From positions 135,363,500 to 135,427,499 of the forward strand of contig CP092865.1 in the NCBI GenBank assembly GCA_030710605.1: a DNA stretch of 64,000 nt, given 5' to 3'. Positions 44,301 through 57,691 of the stretch are shown here, one piece after another (the first letter of the stretch is position 1; each line of letters begins with the position of its first letter). Source of the DNA: Cordylochernes scorpioides (Eukaryota; Arthropoda; Arachnida; Pseudoscorpiones; Chernetidae). Position numbers and translations under genes: made by a program. The notes beneath the pieces are model-generated. The model made no database searches and was not told the origin of the DNA. It worked only from the letters and a program-made list of their open reading frames with translations.

Positions 44301-47300
44301 CCATATTGGGATTGCTTGGCTCATTGGTAGTCTTCCTTCTTCTTTCTTATCTCCACACTGGGTGAAGTAGAATGCGTCTGCCTTTGTCATTAAGACTGGG
44401 AGCATACCAAGTGGCAGGCTGACTTAGCTCCAAAAGAAATGGCCGCCTCTGACACGAGGAACAGACGCCATGTGCAGCCGCTCATAACATGGAGTACAAA
44501 CACTGCTCATCCTGTATCCCTGGAACATAAGCCCTTACAGGGTACTATCAGCCGGGCCAGCTGAGCACAGGTTTTTTAGTGAGCTTGTTACTGCTCCCCC
44601 TCCTCCTTTTTCATTCGGGCTTGGGACCGGCAAAGGCAGAGTTTCATTGGTAGTGAGCCCACCCAGCGGTTTTGCTATTTTATTTTAAAAAGTATCTTAC
44701 ACAACCAAAATAGTTTGAATTTCTTAAAAAAATTATTTAGGTAACCTAGGCTCTTGGAGCTACCCAATCTTATTTACAACAATTAATATCAAACAGGTAC
44801 ATGAGAATAGGTATTTCTAACTTGCATTATTCTTTTTTTTTTTAAACATATTTCAACCATTTCTTGAATTTGATTTTTTTTTGTTTTTCCTTGATAGCCA
44901 TCAAATTTTTATCATTATGCAATGAATATTTAATATGAAAATTTCATTTTTTAAAAAATCAGAGTAACTTCTCAAACATGGTGTACATTGTCTCGCAAGA
45001 TTTCAATAAGCATTTGCTAGGCCTCAATGGCCAGGATGATCTCACCATTACCTCTTGATGGTGGTTTGCCATTAGGATGATGCTGTATTAGCAAAAGAAT
45101 TGTAATATTATGGCTACAATATAGGCTGGCATACAAATGATAAGGTACAATTTGGATTATAATAAGGCACAATTTGGATTATCTATATATATATATATAT
45201 ATATATAATTGAATGTCTGTCTGTACTCTATAGATTCAAAAACCATTCATCCAATCGCCGTGAAATTTTGGGATATTATTAGGTATATCCCCGGGAAGGT
45301 TTTTGAAAAATAATTTCTTGAATATCCCGAATATCCTTAGAGTTATTTGCAGATTTGTATATTTAACTCGCAAGCAGCGACGATGATAACAAGTTTTCAT
45401 CTATACTTTTTATTATCACTAAGTTTATTATCTTAAAGATTATTTATCAAAAGTAAGATTTTCTACCTATTAATTGCGCACAAGTCAAAGCTAGTTTTAT
45501 CATTTATCTACAACATATATATTGGGAGAATAGATAAAATGATGATTTTGTAATGTAGAAAATTAGGAAAGACAAAATTCAGGATGACACGTCAATTTAT
45601 TTGAGACAAGAATAATGATAATTAATATTGATTTTATTCAACTTATCGAGTATTTTTCAAGGGACCGGGAAAAAATGTTCACTCTATCGAGAGATTCAAA
45701 TTTACGAGTTTCAAATTATCAAAATATATCTATTATTTTTAACTTATGTTATATTCAAATGACATTTATGTAGGAATAATTTTATTGTTAATTTTCATTT
45801 TGATGTATTGTATACATTTGATCATTAATATATTATTATTTAGGTATTAAAACTGCCTTTTTGTTCAAAGACAGCAACGTTTGAATGGGTACAGCTAGGT
45901 GGAGCAGATAATCAAACATAAAGTTATCTTGCCAAGTATAGATTCAGTAGGGATTAGGTGTTTTCTAGAATTGTTTTAACTAATGTTCGTTAGGTAAACT
46001 CTCACTAGGGTAAAACCCGGGCGAAGCCGGGTACATCCGCTAGTAGATTACAAACACAAGATAATAAGACCAAATCTAAATAGTAATAAAGCACAATTTG
46101 GATTATAGATTATAATACAAGAAAATAAGACCTAATCCAAATAATTTATTAGTGTGTGACATTTCAGCAACAACATTGTCACCATTCTTTTGTCTGATGA
46201 TGGTGACAATGTTGTTACCGAAACGTGACACACTAATAAATTATTTGGATTAGGTCTTATTTTCTTGTATCAAATCTAAATAGATAAATAGTGTGTGACA
46301 TTTCTGTAACAACGTGTAACTAGCTTCCACCAGTTTTATTTTGATTCCTTGGAATCTTGTTATAACAGCAACTTATATAATATTTTTAAAATTATAATTG
46401 TCTTAAGTGATGATAGCAATGACATATTTATGACAACCTAAAACCTCGGTTCCAAGTACCATTGTTATAATGAGGTTTCACTCTATAGGTATTTATTATT
46501 TTACACCCAAACAGGGCTATGGCATACTTGTAAGTGCAAAGTCAAACTTTTGCTTTTTACATGTGTGGACATGTGGTGCATTTACAGTAAAAGCAATCGC
46601 CTATTTCTACCCACCATGATTATCATGGCCAGTACCACGTGTACTAGAGATAAGCAAAAATTTGCACACACACACATATATATATTAGCACTTTTTAATA
46701 ACCAACTAGGAAATGGTCCGTTCAACAAACATGCCTAGAACAACAGCCAGTTCTGAGCTTTAAAAGCTTTTACTGTAATGAATTATGTTTGAGTAATAAA
46801 TTTAAACCCTACCTACTATAAATTGATATGAAAATATGATTTTTCTAACTTTCATTTTTTTAAATCACATAAAAGTGCACCACATGTCTACATATGTGAA
46901 AGGCAGTTTGACTTTTGCACTTACAAGTGTGCCAAAACCACATTTGGTTACTTGCACTTGCTGATAAAGTTGGACTTTTGTAAGAATTGGGGCCATTGGA
47001 ACATTAAAAAAAAAATAGAAACACAAGGTAATAAGATCAAATCTAAATAAATAGTGTGTGACGTTTCGGTAACAATGTACTTAGTACTTTTGTCTGAAGA
47101 TGGTAACAATGCTGTTACCGAAATGTCACACACTATTTATTTATTTGGATTTGGTCTTATTACCTTGTGTTTATAATCTATAATTCAAATTGTGCCTTAC
47201 CAAAATTTTTTTTACAAATAAATTTTATCATACTGTGCAGGTTTTATTTTCACTTGCTCATTCACGATGACCTTTCTCTTGAATTGGAAAAAAGAGAAGG

Positions 47301-50300
47301 AATCTTAGAAAAAAAAAAAAAAAGAACTGCGATGCTTGCTCTGTGTGTTTTTGCTTTGTTGTTTTTTTTTTTCTCTTTGGACAATTTTCTTTAGTTAATT
47401 TATGTAAAATAATGAATTGAACAGGATTGTATATAGCCGAATTGCTGTAATGCAGTGAAAGGTATTGACGCAAATATCCCTAAGTTTGGGATATCGCGTT
47501 TCATGATGTTAATAAAGTTAATTAATTAATTAATTCACGATGACATTGCCTTTATTTGGAACTTTTTTTAAAAGATATATAATACTTGATAAGAAAAAAA
47601 GCATATTTTAAAATAATAGTTGTTAATTTTTAATATATATTACACTGAAATACCTCTTTGATAAGGATTTCAAGTAACCAGATCAAAATCTGCATTAATG
47701 AATATATGTATTAAAAAAGAATGATGCATTTATTTTTATGATGATTGATCATTCTTTTGAAATAATATACATAAAAATCAATGAGAAAAAAATTGAAAAC
47801 ATGAATAAAAATATTCTATATTTATAAAAATAATTATCATAAAACATGTTTGTTTTAAGGCACAATTTGGATTATAGATTATAAACACAAGGTAATAAGA
47901 CCAAATCCAAATAAATAAATAGTGTGTGATGTTTAGGTATCAGCGAATCTTCAACACTTTTGTCTGAAGATGATAACATGGCTGTTACCGAAACGTCACA
48001 CACTATTTATTTATTTGGATTTGGGCTTATTACCTTGTGAATACATGTTTGTGTATTTTTTTCTAATATATTGTAAAAATTACCTAGAATTTTCCAAAAA
48101 AGGTAAAAACTGGTTCAATTTTTGGGGTCTAAATCACAATTTGGAACAGCTACTTTCACAGTAGAGATAGAAGCTCTTAAATTTGATTTTAAAGGGAGAA
48201 AGATTTCATGCTTGTTATCTTCTTGATCTGTTTCAACTTCAGCTTCTCCTTGGACCATTCATATGATGTCATTCTTGGTTAACATCTCCGCTACTTTCTT
48301 TGCCAACATTAATTCATTTATTTTGTAGAACACAACCTTATTTCATTCTTGTAATTTAACAAACCATCCATTGCTTGCTAAGAAATCATTGTAACCAAAT
48401 TTAGCTAAAAATATAATTGACTTAATAACTTGTTGAGTCAAAGGAATATTCAGTGTTTGCCTGCTTGATCTAGATAACTAAAGCTTCTTTAAGTTTTGGA
48501 AAATTAGTGAAACGTAAATGCTTTTTAAAAATGTGTCTAATTGACTCTCTGTAAAAGTCTTCAAAATATTATATATATATTTTTAATAAATGGAAATAAC
48601 AGTTAAAGTGCATATACCAAATTGTTTTGCAACTTTTACTTGTTTTTGTTTTTATGATGAAAATTTCATAGATTATTTTTATTTTGTCTTCTAAATAAAT
48701 TGCCTTCTATTTTTGTTTATTGTTAATGTCGCCTGAAGTGCTTGAGTTATTTGTTTTATTATTATTTTTTAATAAAAAGAAATACTGTAATATTTTAATT
48801 CAGAGAGTAGTAATATAAAGGTAACCCGGGTTCCTGGAGCATATCCATAGATCACCATTAGAGTGTAACCTGTATATATTTTAAATTATAGAGAGAGATA
48901 TTTATAACCCAGGTTCCTGGGGAGCGTCAACTACCCGGGGAGTCCAGCTCACTAGTATGGACTAGTGTTGAGTGCTTTTACTCGTGTCCTGTTTTGATTG
49001 CTGAGTTGAACCAGTTGACCAGAAATTTCCTTGCTGAGGTTGAGTCTGGGAGACTGGCCATAGATGTAGGATTGAGGTGGGTCAGTCCAAGCAGGATAAC
49101 TGTTTGTATCCTATGTCTCAGGAATGCTGGACAGCCGAAGAGAAGATGATCGGCTGTCTGTGGCTCTTCTGAACAGTGGAACAGTGATTATATGTTGATT
49201 AATATATATAAACTGAGTAATATAAAATATAATACAGATTAATCTTAATTATTTTAAGAATTTTGCTTTTTCTTTGAGTAATAATAATAATTTATTTATT
49301 TATTTAAAAAAAAAATTCCATATTAATGAATTAGTATAGATGTTGGAGGACCATAGAAAATCCCTATTATAGAAAAACTGTATTAAAGAGGTATGTATTA
49401 CTGCATATCTATGCCTATTATTATTGTAAAAAAATAATATAACAAAATCTGATGATTGATAAGGCACAATTTGGATTACCTTGTGTTTAAAATCTGATGA
49501 TATTTGAAGCATTTTAATTATCAGAGTTTTGGCTTAAAGACCCAAGGGGGTAAAATTGTGCATCCCCAACACACATATCAGATCATATCAGGTTTTGTAG
49601 ATTATATCGATTTTGTATATTTTAACGATAAAAAACTGCAATGAAATTTTGTTTTATCAAGTTTTTCTATTTTCAGTACTTGAAGTGCCTTTAATAATAA
49701 CAAAAAAAGTGATGGCCATAATTACAGATTTTGGTCAGAAGTAGGTGCCATGTGGTAAAATGATGACTGTATATATAGGGGAGTATTATTTAGCCCACAC
49801 AATCAATGGATGGATATAGAACTGCAGTCACAGCCCTCTTTAAACTGTGCATTAAAGATTTATCTTTACAAAGATGAATGATAAGCTATTTGTGTGAAAA
49901 ATAATCATATTATTAAATCTGATAAGGCACAATTCGGATTATCCCTATATATAGTCACGACCGTCATGGGCCGGTTCTGTCACGGATGCGCGCGCATCAT
50001 CATTATGATCATTATCATTATCTAATGATAATAATAATAATAATTATTATTATTATCATTATATTATTATTATATAGTCACGACCGTCTTTCCTCAATTC
50101 CTCATCGGCCGCTGTCACGGATGCGCGCGCACAGGGAGGTCACCTGCTCGCCGGCAGCCAACGGGCGCGTGCCGCCGGCATTACGTCATAGATTATAAAC
50201 ACAAGGTAATAAGGCCAATTAAAAAAATAGTGTGTGATAAGGCACAATTTGGATTATCTACTTATATAATTGCCTTATTCTGTCTGTGGGAAGTTCACTG

Positions 50301-53300
50301 TGTGAAGTTCACGGATAGATTTTGGTCAGAATGGATAAAATAAAAAAAGTGTCAAGGGATGGGAATCGAACCCACGACCTTCCGCTTACCGGGCAGATGC
50401 CATGACCACTAGGCTACCCTGGACATATTTTTCCGTTCACATTTTCATTTTTATATTTTCAAGACACACACAGTTTGGGGCGGGACGTTTCACAAAAGAG
50501 ACATCCACGGCGCCAATTTATAATTGTAACGAATAGTATTTTAATTAAAACATTTTAAAAATATATACGCACTCGGGTAAAACCCGGGCGTTGCCCGGGC
50601 CATTCGTCTATTAGATTATAAACACAAGGTAATAAGACCAAATCCAAATAAATAAAGTGTGTGACGTTTTGGTAACAGCATTGTCACCATCCTCAGACAA
50701 AAGTACTGAACTAGTAGAAGTAGTGTGGTAAAATTTCTCATTCAGTACTTTTGTCTGAGGATGGTGACAACGCTGTTACCGAAACATCACACACTATTTA
50801 TTTATTTGGTCATATTACCTTGTGTTTATTATTAAATCTATAATATGGTACACTGTGGTGGCCACACCACGTCTCAGCCAGCGCGTGAGTTTAGAGAACA
50901 CCTCGGCCCGTGCACACCACTGGCGCATGACATCTGGGACGCTTGGCACATGCACTGTTCAAACAACAAGGCTTTCTCCCAATGGTCGTTATTTCCTTCC
51001 TCCCTTCATTTCGAGAACTTTAAATAAATTAATTTAGTTTATAAAACATAATTTTTATCATCGGCCTTTCCACAAGCCACACCACACATGCACAAAGCCA
51101 CACCACACATGCACAAAGCCACAGTGCCATTTGGATTATAGATATGAATCAATGATAAGGCACAATTTGGATTATAGATTAGAACTAAGAGATAAATAAG
51201 ACCTAAATCCAAATATATTAATAGCGTGTTTTGGTAACAACTGTTACCGAAACCTTGCAAACTTTTAATTTATTTGGATTCAGTCTTATTATCTTGTAGA
51301 TCAGAATCAGCTTTGTCAGATGATGCTGTCACTGAAACATCACAAACATTTTAATAACTCTGATGTCTTGTTACCTTTGGTTTATTATTGAATCTACTTT
51401 ACATAAATAAGTTTGAAAAGACTGGTAATCAAGTTGTTAGTTTCACAATTTCTTTTACCAATTCCCCTATTCTGAAGGCTCCTAGTTTTATTAAATATAT
51501 ATTTTTTAAAGAAAAGCATCAAATGACTCTTTTTTTATTTTAAAATCCTAAATATGCTTATTCTTGTATCAAATTCAAACAGACACTCATTCAGCCTATA
51601 TTTTGATTTATGATTTTTTCCAATAACAAAAAGTTAGGTATTCCAATAATAAATATTGAAACATTTTTTATTGGTCTCAGTCCTCTACATAAAATATGGA
51701 AAGTTATCATTGCATAATTTTTCATAATGCAAAAGCTTTCTCATTAAAACTGTTTAAAAGAGGGAATTTTGCCCAGGGCGGACTAAAGACCAGCTGTTTG
51801 AAGATCTAAAGAACAACCGTGCCAAGGCCACCACAGCGCGGGAGCCAGAAAAGAAGCAAGCCTCAGCAGATCCCAGGAGGAGGCCTTCCTTCACCAGCAA
51901 AGAGCCCAACAATGTGCATCTGCCAGACTTCACCAAGCCCCCGCCTCCACTCGGGGAACCCCCCATGGCATATGCTCCTCCCCCAGCTGTGTACAATAAC
52001 GAGAAGACCCCCACAGTTAGTGAATACAGCTATGGTGGGTCGGACCACTCTGCATTCTACCCCACCACCCACTCAGACTACTCTGACTATAGCAGTTATC
52101 AGTCCAACCATTCGACACCGCTTAGCTTTGAGGGCCCAGGGTATGCTTACAAGAATGCTGGGAGCCAGGGCAGTTTTATTGCCGGTCCCCCTCTCCCGCC
52201 CCCTCCGCTGCACCCTCCCCTCCCTCCTCCTTTGCCCCCTCCACCTCCCCCTCCCACCCAACAGCAATGGGCTGACCCATGGGACACTTGGGATCAAACC
52301 TACCAACAGAAGCCTCAGCAGGCCAAACAAAGTCCTGCCCGAGGTAGCTTAGATTCTCGTATTGAACTCCTTCTCAAGCAAAGTTCAGAAGGCAAGGCAG
52401 TCGGCCCAGCGGCTGTCTTCCTGGACTTGGAGCCGACCCTCAGCAGCCCTCCAGTCCCACCTACTCCCACCAGGGTGGAGAAACCAGCTGAAGAGAGCTA
52501 CTCCCTCACCTCTCCCTTCCCCGAAGAGCTTATACCCCTTCCTCCTGACACTTCTCCACTTCCCCCTCTCCCAGAATCCTCAGATGAACTCAACCCTTCT
52601 GTTGAAAATGACGAGAAGTTCGAGGCTCTCTCTACTCCCCCCCTCTCCCTTCACCTCCAGGTCAGAGTATATGCGATGGGCCAGGTTTACCCATGATGTG
52701 GAGCTGGGGAAAGGCCTGCTGGCTCCTGACGGGTATCCCAATCACTCTGGCTCGGAAGAAGAGGAAGAATCAGGGACCATCTCTCTGAAGAACTTGACAC
52801 TTTCTCAGCCAGACATCAAGTCAGGTTGTTCAGTAGAAGTGGAAGAAGCAACAAGGTCCCCAGCCAACCGAGGGGATTCCACCCCTCTCCAAGATGAGCC
52901 TTCAGAGTCCCAGGGGGATCATGTTATTGAAGATGACAGGATGTCCCTATCCTCCTTGAGTAGTGGGGAGAAGTTGGAAGTGCTGCCAGCCCCCCCTGTT
53001 GTTGCCGCCCCATATAACCCCGCCTATCCCCCCCCAACATTCAATACTTCATATCAAAATCCCATGTACCCTAGTGAGGAGGTGAAGCGAATGGCAGAAA
53101 TGGGCATTTGGAAGCCAGGACTCTCCTATGGCATCCACCATGAGATGTATACTTCTCCCGAACAGAGCTACAATGCATCTTCTTATCAGAGCTCGACATC
53201 TCATTATCATTACAACTCCCATAATACCACCTCGTCGTACGAGACCTCCCATTACCCCCGCCATTACTTCCATCAGTACAACAACAGCTTCGTCCAGTTT

Positions 53301-56300
53301 CCCCCAACCAACGGGTATCCTGGCTCTCATCCTTCTAGGTCATCTTTCAGGGGAGATACCAGGTGCAACAAAATCCTGGACATGGTAGTGGAGGAGCTGA
53401 GAACAGTTCTGAAGAGAGACATAGAGAAGAAGCTAGTGGAGACCACAGCCTTCAAGTACATGGACCACTGGTTTTTTGATCAGGAGAATAAATCCAAGGT
53501 AAGAGAGATGCCAGCAGGTCTAGGTGATGATGATAACTCCATGATGGTGGTGGGCAGAGCGAGCAGCTGGAGGCTGGCAAGAAGTCCCATCCTGAGATCA
53601 ACCTGAATGACATCATCCGTCCAGACTCTGTACTTGGGGAAGGTGCAAACTTCACCTTGGGTCTGAGAGCAGCACTGCCAAAGATGCCTTCCTTCAGGGT
53701 GAGCATCCCACATGGAGACATTCTTTGTTTTTAATAAGCTTCAACTAACTATTATCCTACTTTATTTCACACAAGACCCTGTTGGAATTTACAGTTATGT
53801 CCCAAGATATTCAATTTTTTATTCTACTCTACTCTCTCTCTTTAGCTCTTTTTAAGCATGTTTTGAATCATCAAGTGTCTTGAGATTTTATCAACATAAT
53901 TTTGAAGGGATTTTGTCAGTTCTATAAAAAAAAAATCTACTAGAGGAGGGATGGCTGTTATAAAGAGAGTTGACTCTAATTGGACACACAATGGTTTAAA
54001 CTGATATTGAACAAAGTAAACATCAACTCACAACTAATCCTCAACAAGATACATGTAAACAGTCTCCATGTCATTGTGGACAAGAGATAATAATAAGAAA
54101 GAAAGTTAACATCGACCTATACAAATATATTCTTTGCGGAGGTGTTGAATTAAAGACATTGAATCTTAATATATTTGTGGAAAACTGGTATTTCAATAAC
54201 TAGTTTTTCAAAATAATTCTTAGGTTATTTCCCAGATTGGAGTCCCAAAAGGAAATCTTCACAAAATGATATAGCACAATTTGGATTATAGATTATTGCT
54301 ACAAGAAAATAAGACCTAATCCAAATAAATTATTAGTGTGTGATGTTTGGTAACAGCGTTGTTACCATCATCAGACAAAAGAATAAAATTATATATAAAT
54401 AAATAATTATTTTGTCTGTGTGATAATGGTAACAACGCTGTCAATGAAATGTCCACTAATAATTTATTTAGATTAGGTCTTATTTTCTTGTAGATATAAT
54501 TTATAATCTAAATTGTGCTTTATCATTTTGTGAAGATTTCCTTTCGGGACTCCAATCTGGGAAATAACCTAAGAATTATTTTGAAAAACCTTAGTTAGTT
54601 ATTGAAATATCAGCTTTCCACAAATATATTAAGATTCAATGTATTTAATTTACTTGTAGGAATTCTTCACAGTTTGAATCTTCTTTCTAATATCTCTCTC
54701 TCTGGCAGAGTCTTTCCCGCAGTGGGCGCCACCAATGAAGACCCCGTTTATATATTTATATATATGAAAAAATAATAGAAAAAATAAATAATAAAAAAAA
54801 TAAGTGGGTCAGGTGTTGATATTAAAAATATTGTACCTTCTGTAATTCAAAACTAAAAATGAAATCACTCACTATATTTTCGATTGCTCTGCTCTGAAAG
54901 AAGAAAGAAAAACCCTTATGCTCAAAACTGGGCAACTCTGTGCTTCACTTCCATCAATAATTGACAATATGACCCAGAATAAGTATATTGCTACGGCGTT
55001 TTATGGTTTCCACAAGTCCATATCTCAGAAGAAGACCAAGTGACACTCACTCCTCACTTTCTTACTGCTACTCTTTTTGTGTTGTTTTTCCTGCTTCCCT
55101 CTTTCTCTTTCTTATTTTTTTTTCTTTTTCTTCTGTCTATATCATTGTTTCCTTTGTCTCACTGCTTTGTTCTTATGCATACCTCTGGTGAATCCTGTAT
55201 AGGGTCAGTGACCCTAAATAAAGGCTTTTTGTTGTTGTTGATATTAAAAATAAAAAAAGGCATATCCTGACCAGGAGCACATGTGCTTTTCAGAAGGCAG
55301 AGCGCCATCTGGTGGAACAGGCTAAATCAATGTTTAATTGATTTCTGTTCCACCAGATGGCGCTCTGCCTTCTGAAACGCACATGTGTTCCTGGTCAGGA
55401 TATGCCTTTTTTATTTTTAATATGTATATTTATCAATTATTTATATCTATTTAATCATATATTTATCATTATATAATCTTATTTATTCTGTGTTTAACCT
55501 TATATGGACATTGTAATAAATCAGTTTCAATCGCTCAGCTAAGTGTTGTTGGTATCCAGAAAAAGAGGAAACCTCCGTCTCCGTCCCAGCTGGATGATGA
55601 TGACAGCAGTAAGCCAGCAGCTGAAGAGTCAGGTTGGTAGCTCCCCCACTCCCCCCCAGACCTCCACACTGACCTCTGGTGGTGACAGATGATGACAAGA
55701 TGGACTATGAGTATGATGGCCTGGTGGCTAAAAGGTTGCGACAAGGAGCTTCCACAGAAGATGAAGCCAGTTCTTGTGAGAGTGAAAGTGAAAAGGAAGA
55801 ATCAGGTAATCAAAACAATCTGTTTTATATTTCTTCTACACAGTGTGGTGCATTAGCATGCCAGTTGTTATAAGATATTTAAACTACAGTTAAACCTGTC
55901 TATAGCGCCCCCCTCTAAATAGTGTCTTCCTCTCTATAGCCCCCGATTTTTAACATTAAAATGTAAACATTTTACATTAAAAGTGACCTTTTGATGAGGC
56001 ACAATTTGGATTGTAGATTATAAACACAAGGTAATAAGACCAAATCCAAATAAATAAATAGTGTGTGACTTTCGGTAACAGCGTTGTTACCATCTTCAGA
56101 CAAAAGTACTGAATGAATTCAGTACTTTTGTCTGAAGATGGTAACAACGCTGTTACCGAAACGTCACACACTATTTATTTATTTGGATTTGGTCTTATTA
56201 CCTTGTGATTAAAAGTGACCTGTCTATTGAACCCCCTCTCTATAGCACCCTATTTTGGTGAGTCCCAAGAGGGTGCGCTATAAACAGATTCAACTGTATT

Positions 56301-57659
56301 TTGATGCTTCTTTTAAAAATAAAAATATTTTCTACTGCCCTGTGTAGTCTAGACACAAGAAAAAAGTAAAGCCTCAGCAAAGAAATAACTAGACTCATAC
56401 ACTTGCCATGATTTTTTTCAATGGACAAACTACTTTTTTTTTGCCTCTCTCTGAAAATTTTTTAATGATGGTATTTCATTCATTTTCTTTTTCCTAAAAC
56501 GAACATAATAATAAATGCATAGCTCATCTCCGCATTTAAAGCCTTCAGCAAAATGTCTCGTGAGAAACATTTTAAATATTAGCTGAGCAAGGCATCTATT
56601 TCATGCCACTAAACATGGATTCTTCATTTCATATACAGTAGAAATTACCCCCTGTAAAGGACACTCAATTGCAGAGCTAAAGTGTCCTTTAGGGAGAGGT
56701 GTCCTCTTATCGTAGAGTTGCTAATTAGTAAAAAAGGTATTTTGGCAATGAAAACTGTCCTTTGTAGAGAGGTGTCCTCTCATGGAGGTTGTTCTACTGT
56801 ATAAGGAGATATTTGGACAAACATTTCTGACCATTATTCATCCATGCCTGCACACCCTTTCTTTCTACAATTAACATCTTTTATAACATTGTTTTTAGGA
56901 TATAATTTTGTTGTGTTGGTCAATTTTTATTGTACTGTTGATTCTTCCCAATCAAGTGTACCCATGCCATTTATAGACACATTCCTTGTAATTATCAATT
57001 GCAAAAAATAATAAAGTTGTAAAATATAATATTTCATGCAATATGTTAATTAGCTAAAATCCAATATAGAAATGTGCATAAGTTCTAGCTAAATTACATA
57101 TTAATAAAAATAAAAAAAATTGCACTTGAGCTTTTCAGATGGCAGAGTGCCATATAGGGAAACAGTAAATCAACCAAACGTTGATTTAACTTGTTCTGTG
57201 ATATTTGGCCAACCCGATTTCTTGATAAATCAAGAAAAGCCGACAACATACGTGTTTCGGGATGTTGGCCCTCATCAGCGTGGTACAGACTATACCTCTA
57301 CGGCCAAAATTTTGGTCCTAGAGGCCTCCTGAGAATATACAGTAGAACCTCCCTGTAAAGGATATCTAGTTGCAGAGCCAAAGTATCCTTTAGCGAGAGT
57401 TGTCCTCTTACTGGAGAGTTGCTAAATTGTAAAAATGGCAATTTTGCAAATGAAAACTGTCCTATGTGGAGAGGTGTCCGCTAAAGAGAGGTTCTACTGT
57501 ATATTGCCTGTAGTTTTCAGAGAATTGTTAGGTGACTGACCCTCTGCCATCCCCCAGCACAGAGCTAACTCCCAGCTGACCTGTGCAGAGAGCACCTCCA
57601 CCGAGAGCTCAGAGGAGGAGTCGGAAGAAGAAGAAGAGGAGGATGATGAGGAGATGGAG

Positions 57660-57691
<32 letters not shown>

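Larger units (their letters stand above)
55885..56298 (+). mobile_element. Second-family pogo-like MITE split by a foldback
   Basis: TACAGTTAAACCTGTC to GATTCAACTGTA; interrupted by the foldback at 55990-56207. Confidence 0.78.

Noticed and set aside
46196..46230. Active hammerhead in the 46044 foldback
   Set aside because: The cleavage triplet is GTG, which the hammerhead does not cut, although the rest of the core is intact.
51819..52352. 177-codon proline-rich open frame overlapping SETD1 exon 3
   Set aside because: Out-of-frame shadow of the GC-rich exon; no conserved motif, and the other frame has SLDSRIELLLKQ.
54988..55270. Small membrane protein ORFs
   Set aside because: They lie in the pyrimidine-rich 3' UTR of a LINE copy ending AATAAAGGC and (TTG)n.
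57541..57588. Earlier acceptors (57557, 57565, 57574) for the glutamate-rich exon
   Set aside because: With the incoming phase 1 they give immediate stops or the Arg-rich frame.
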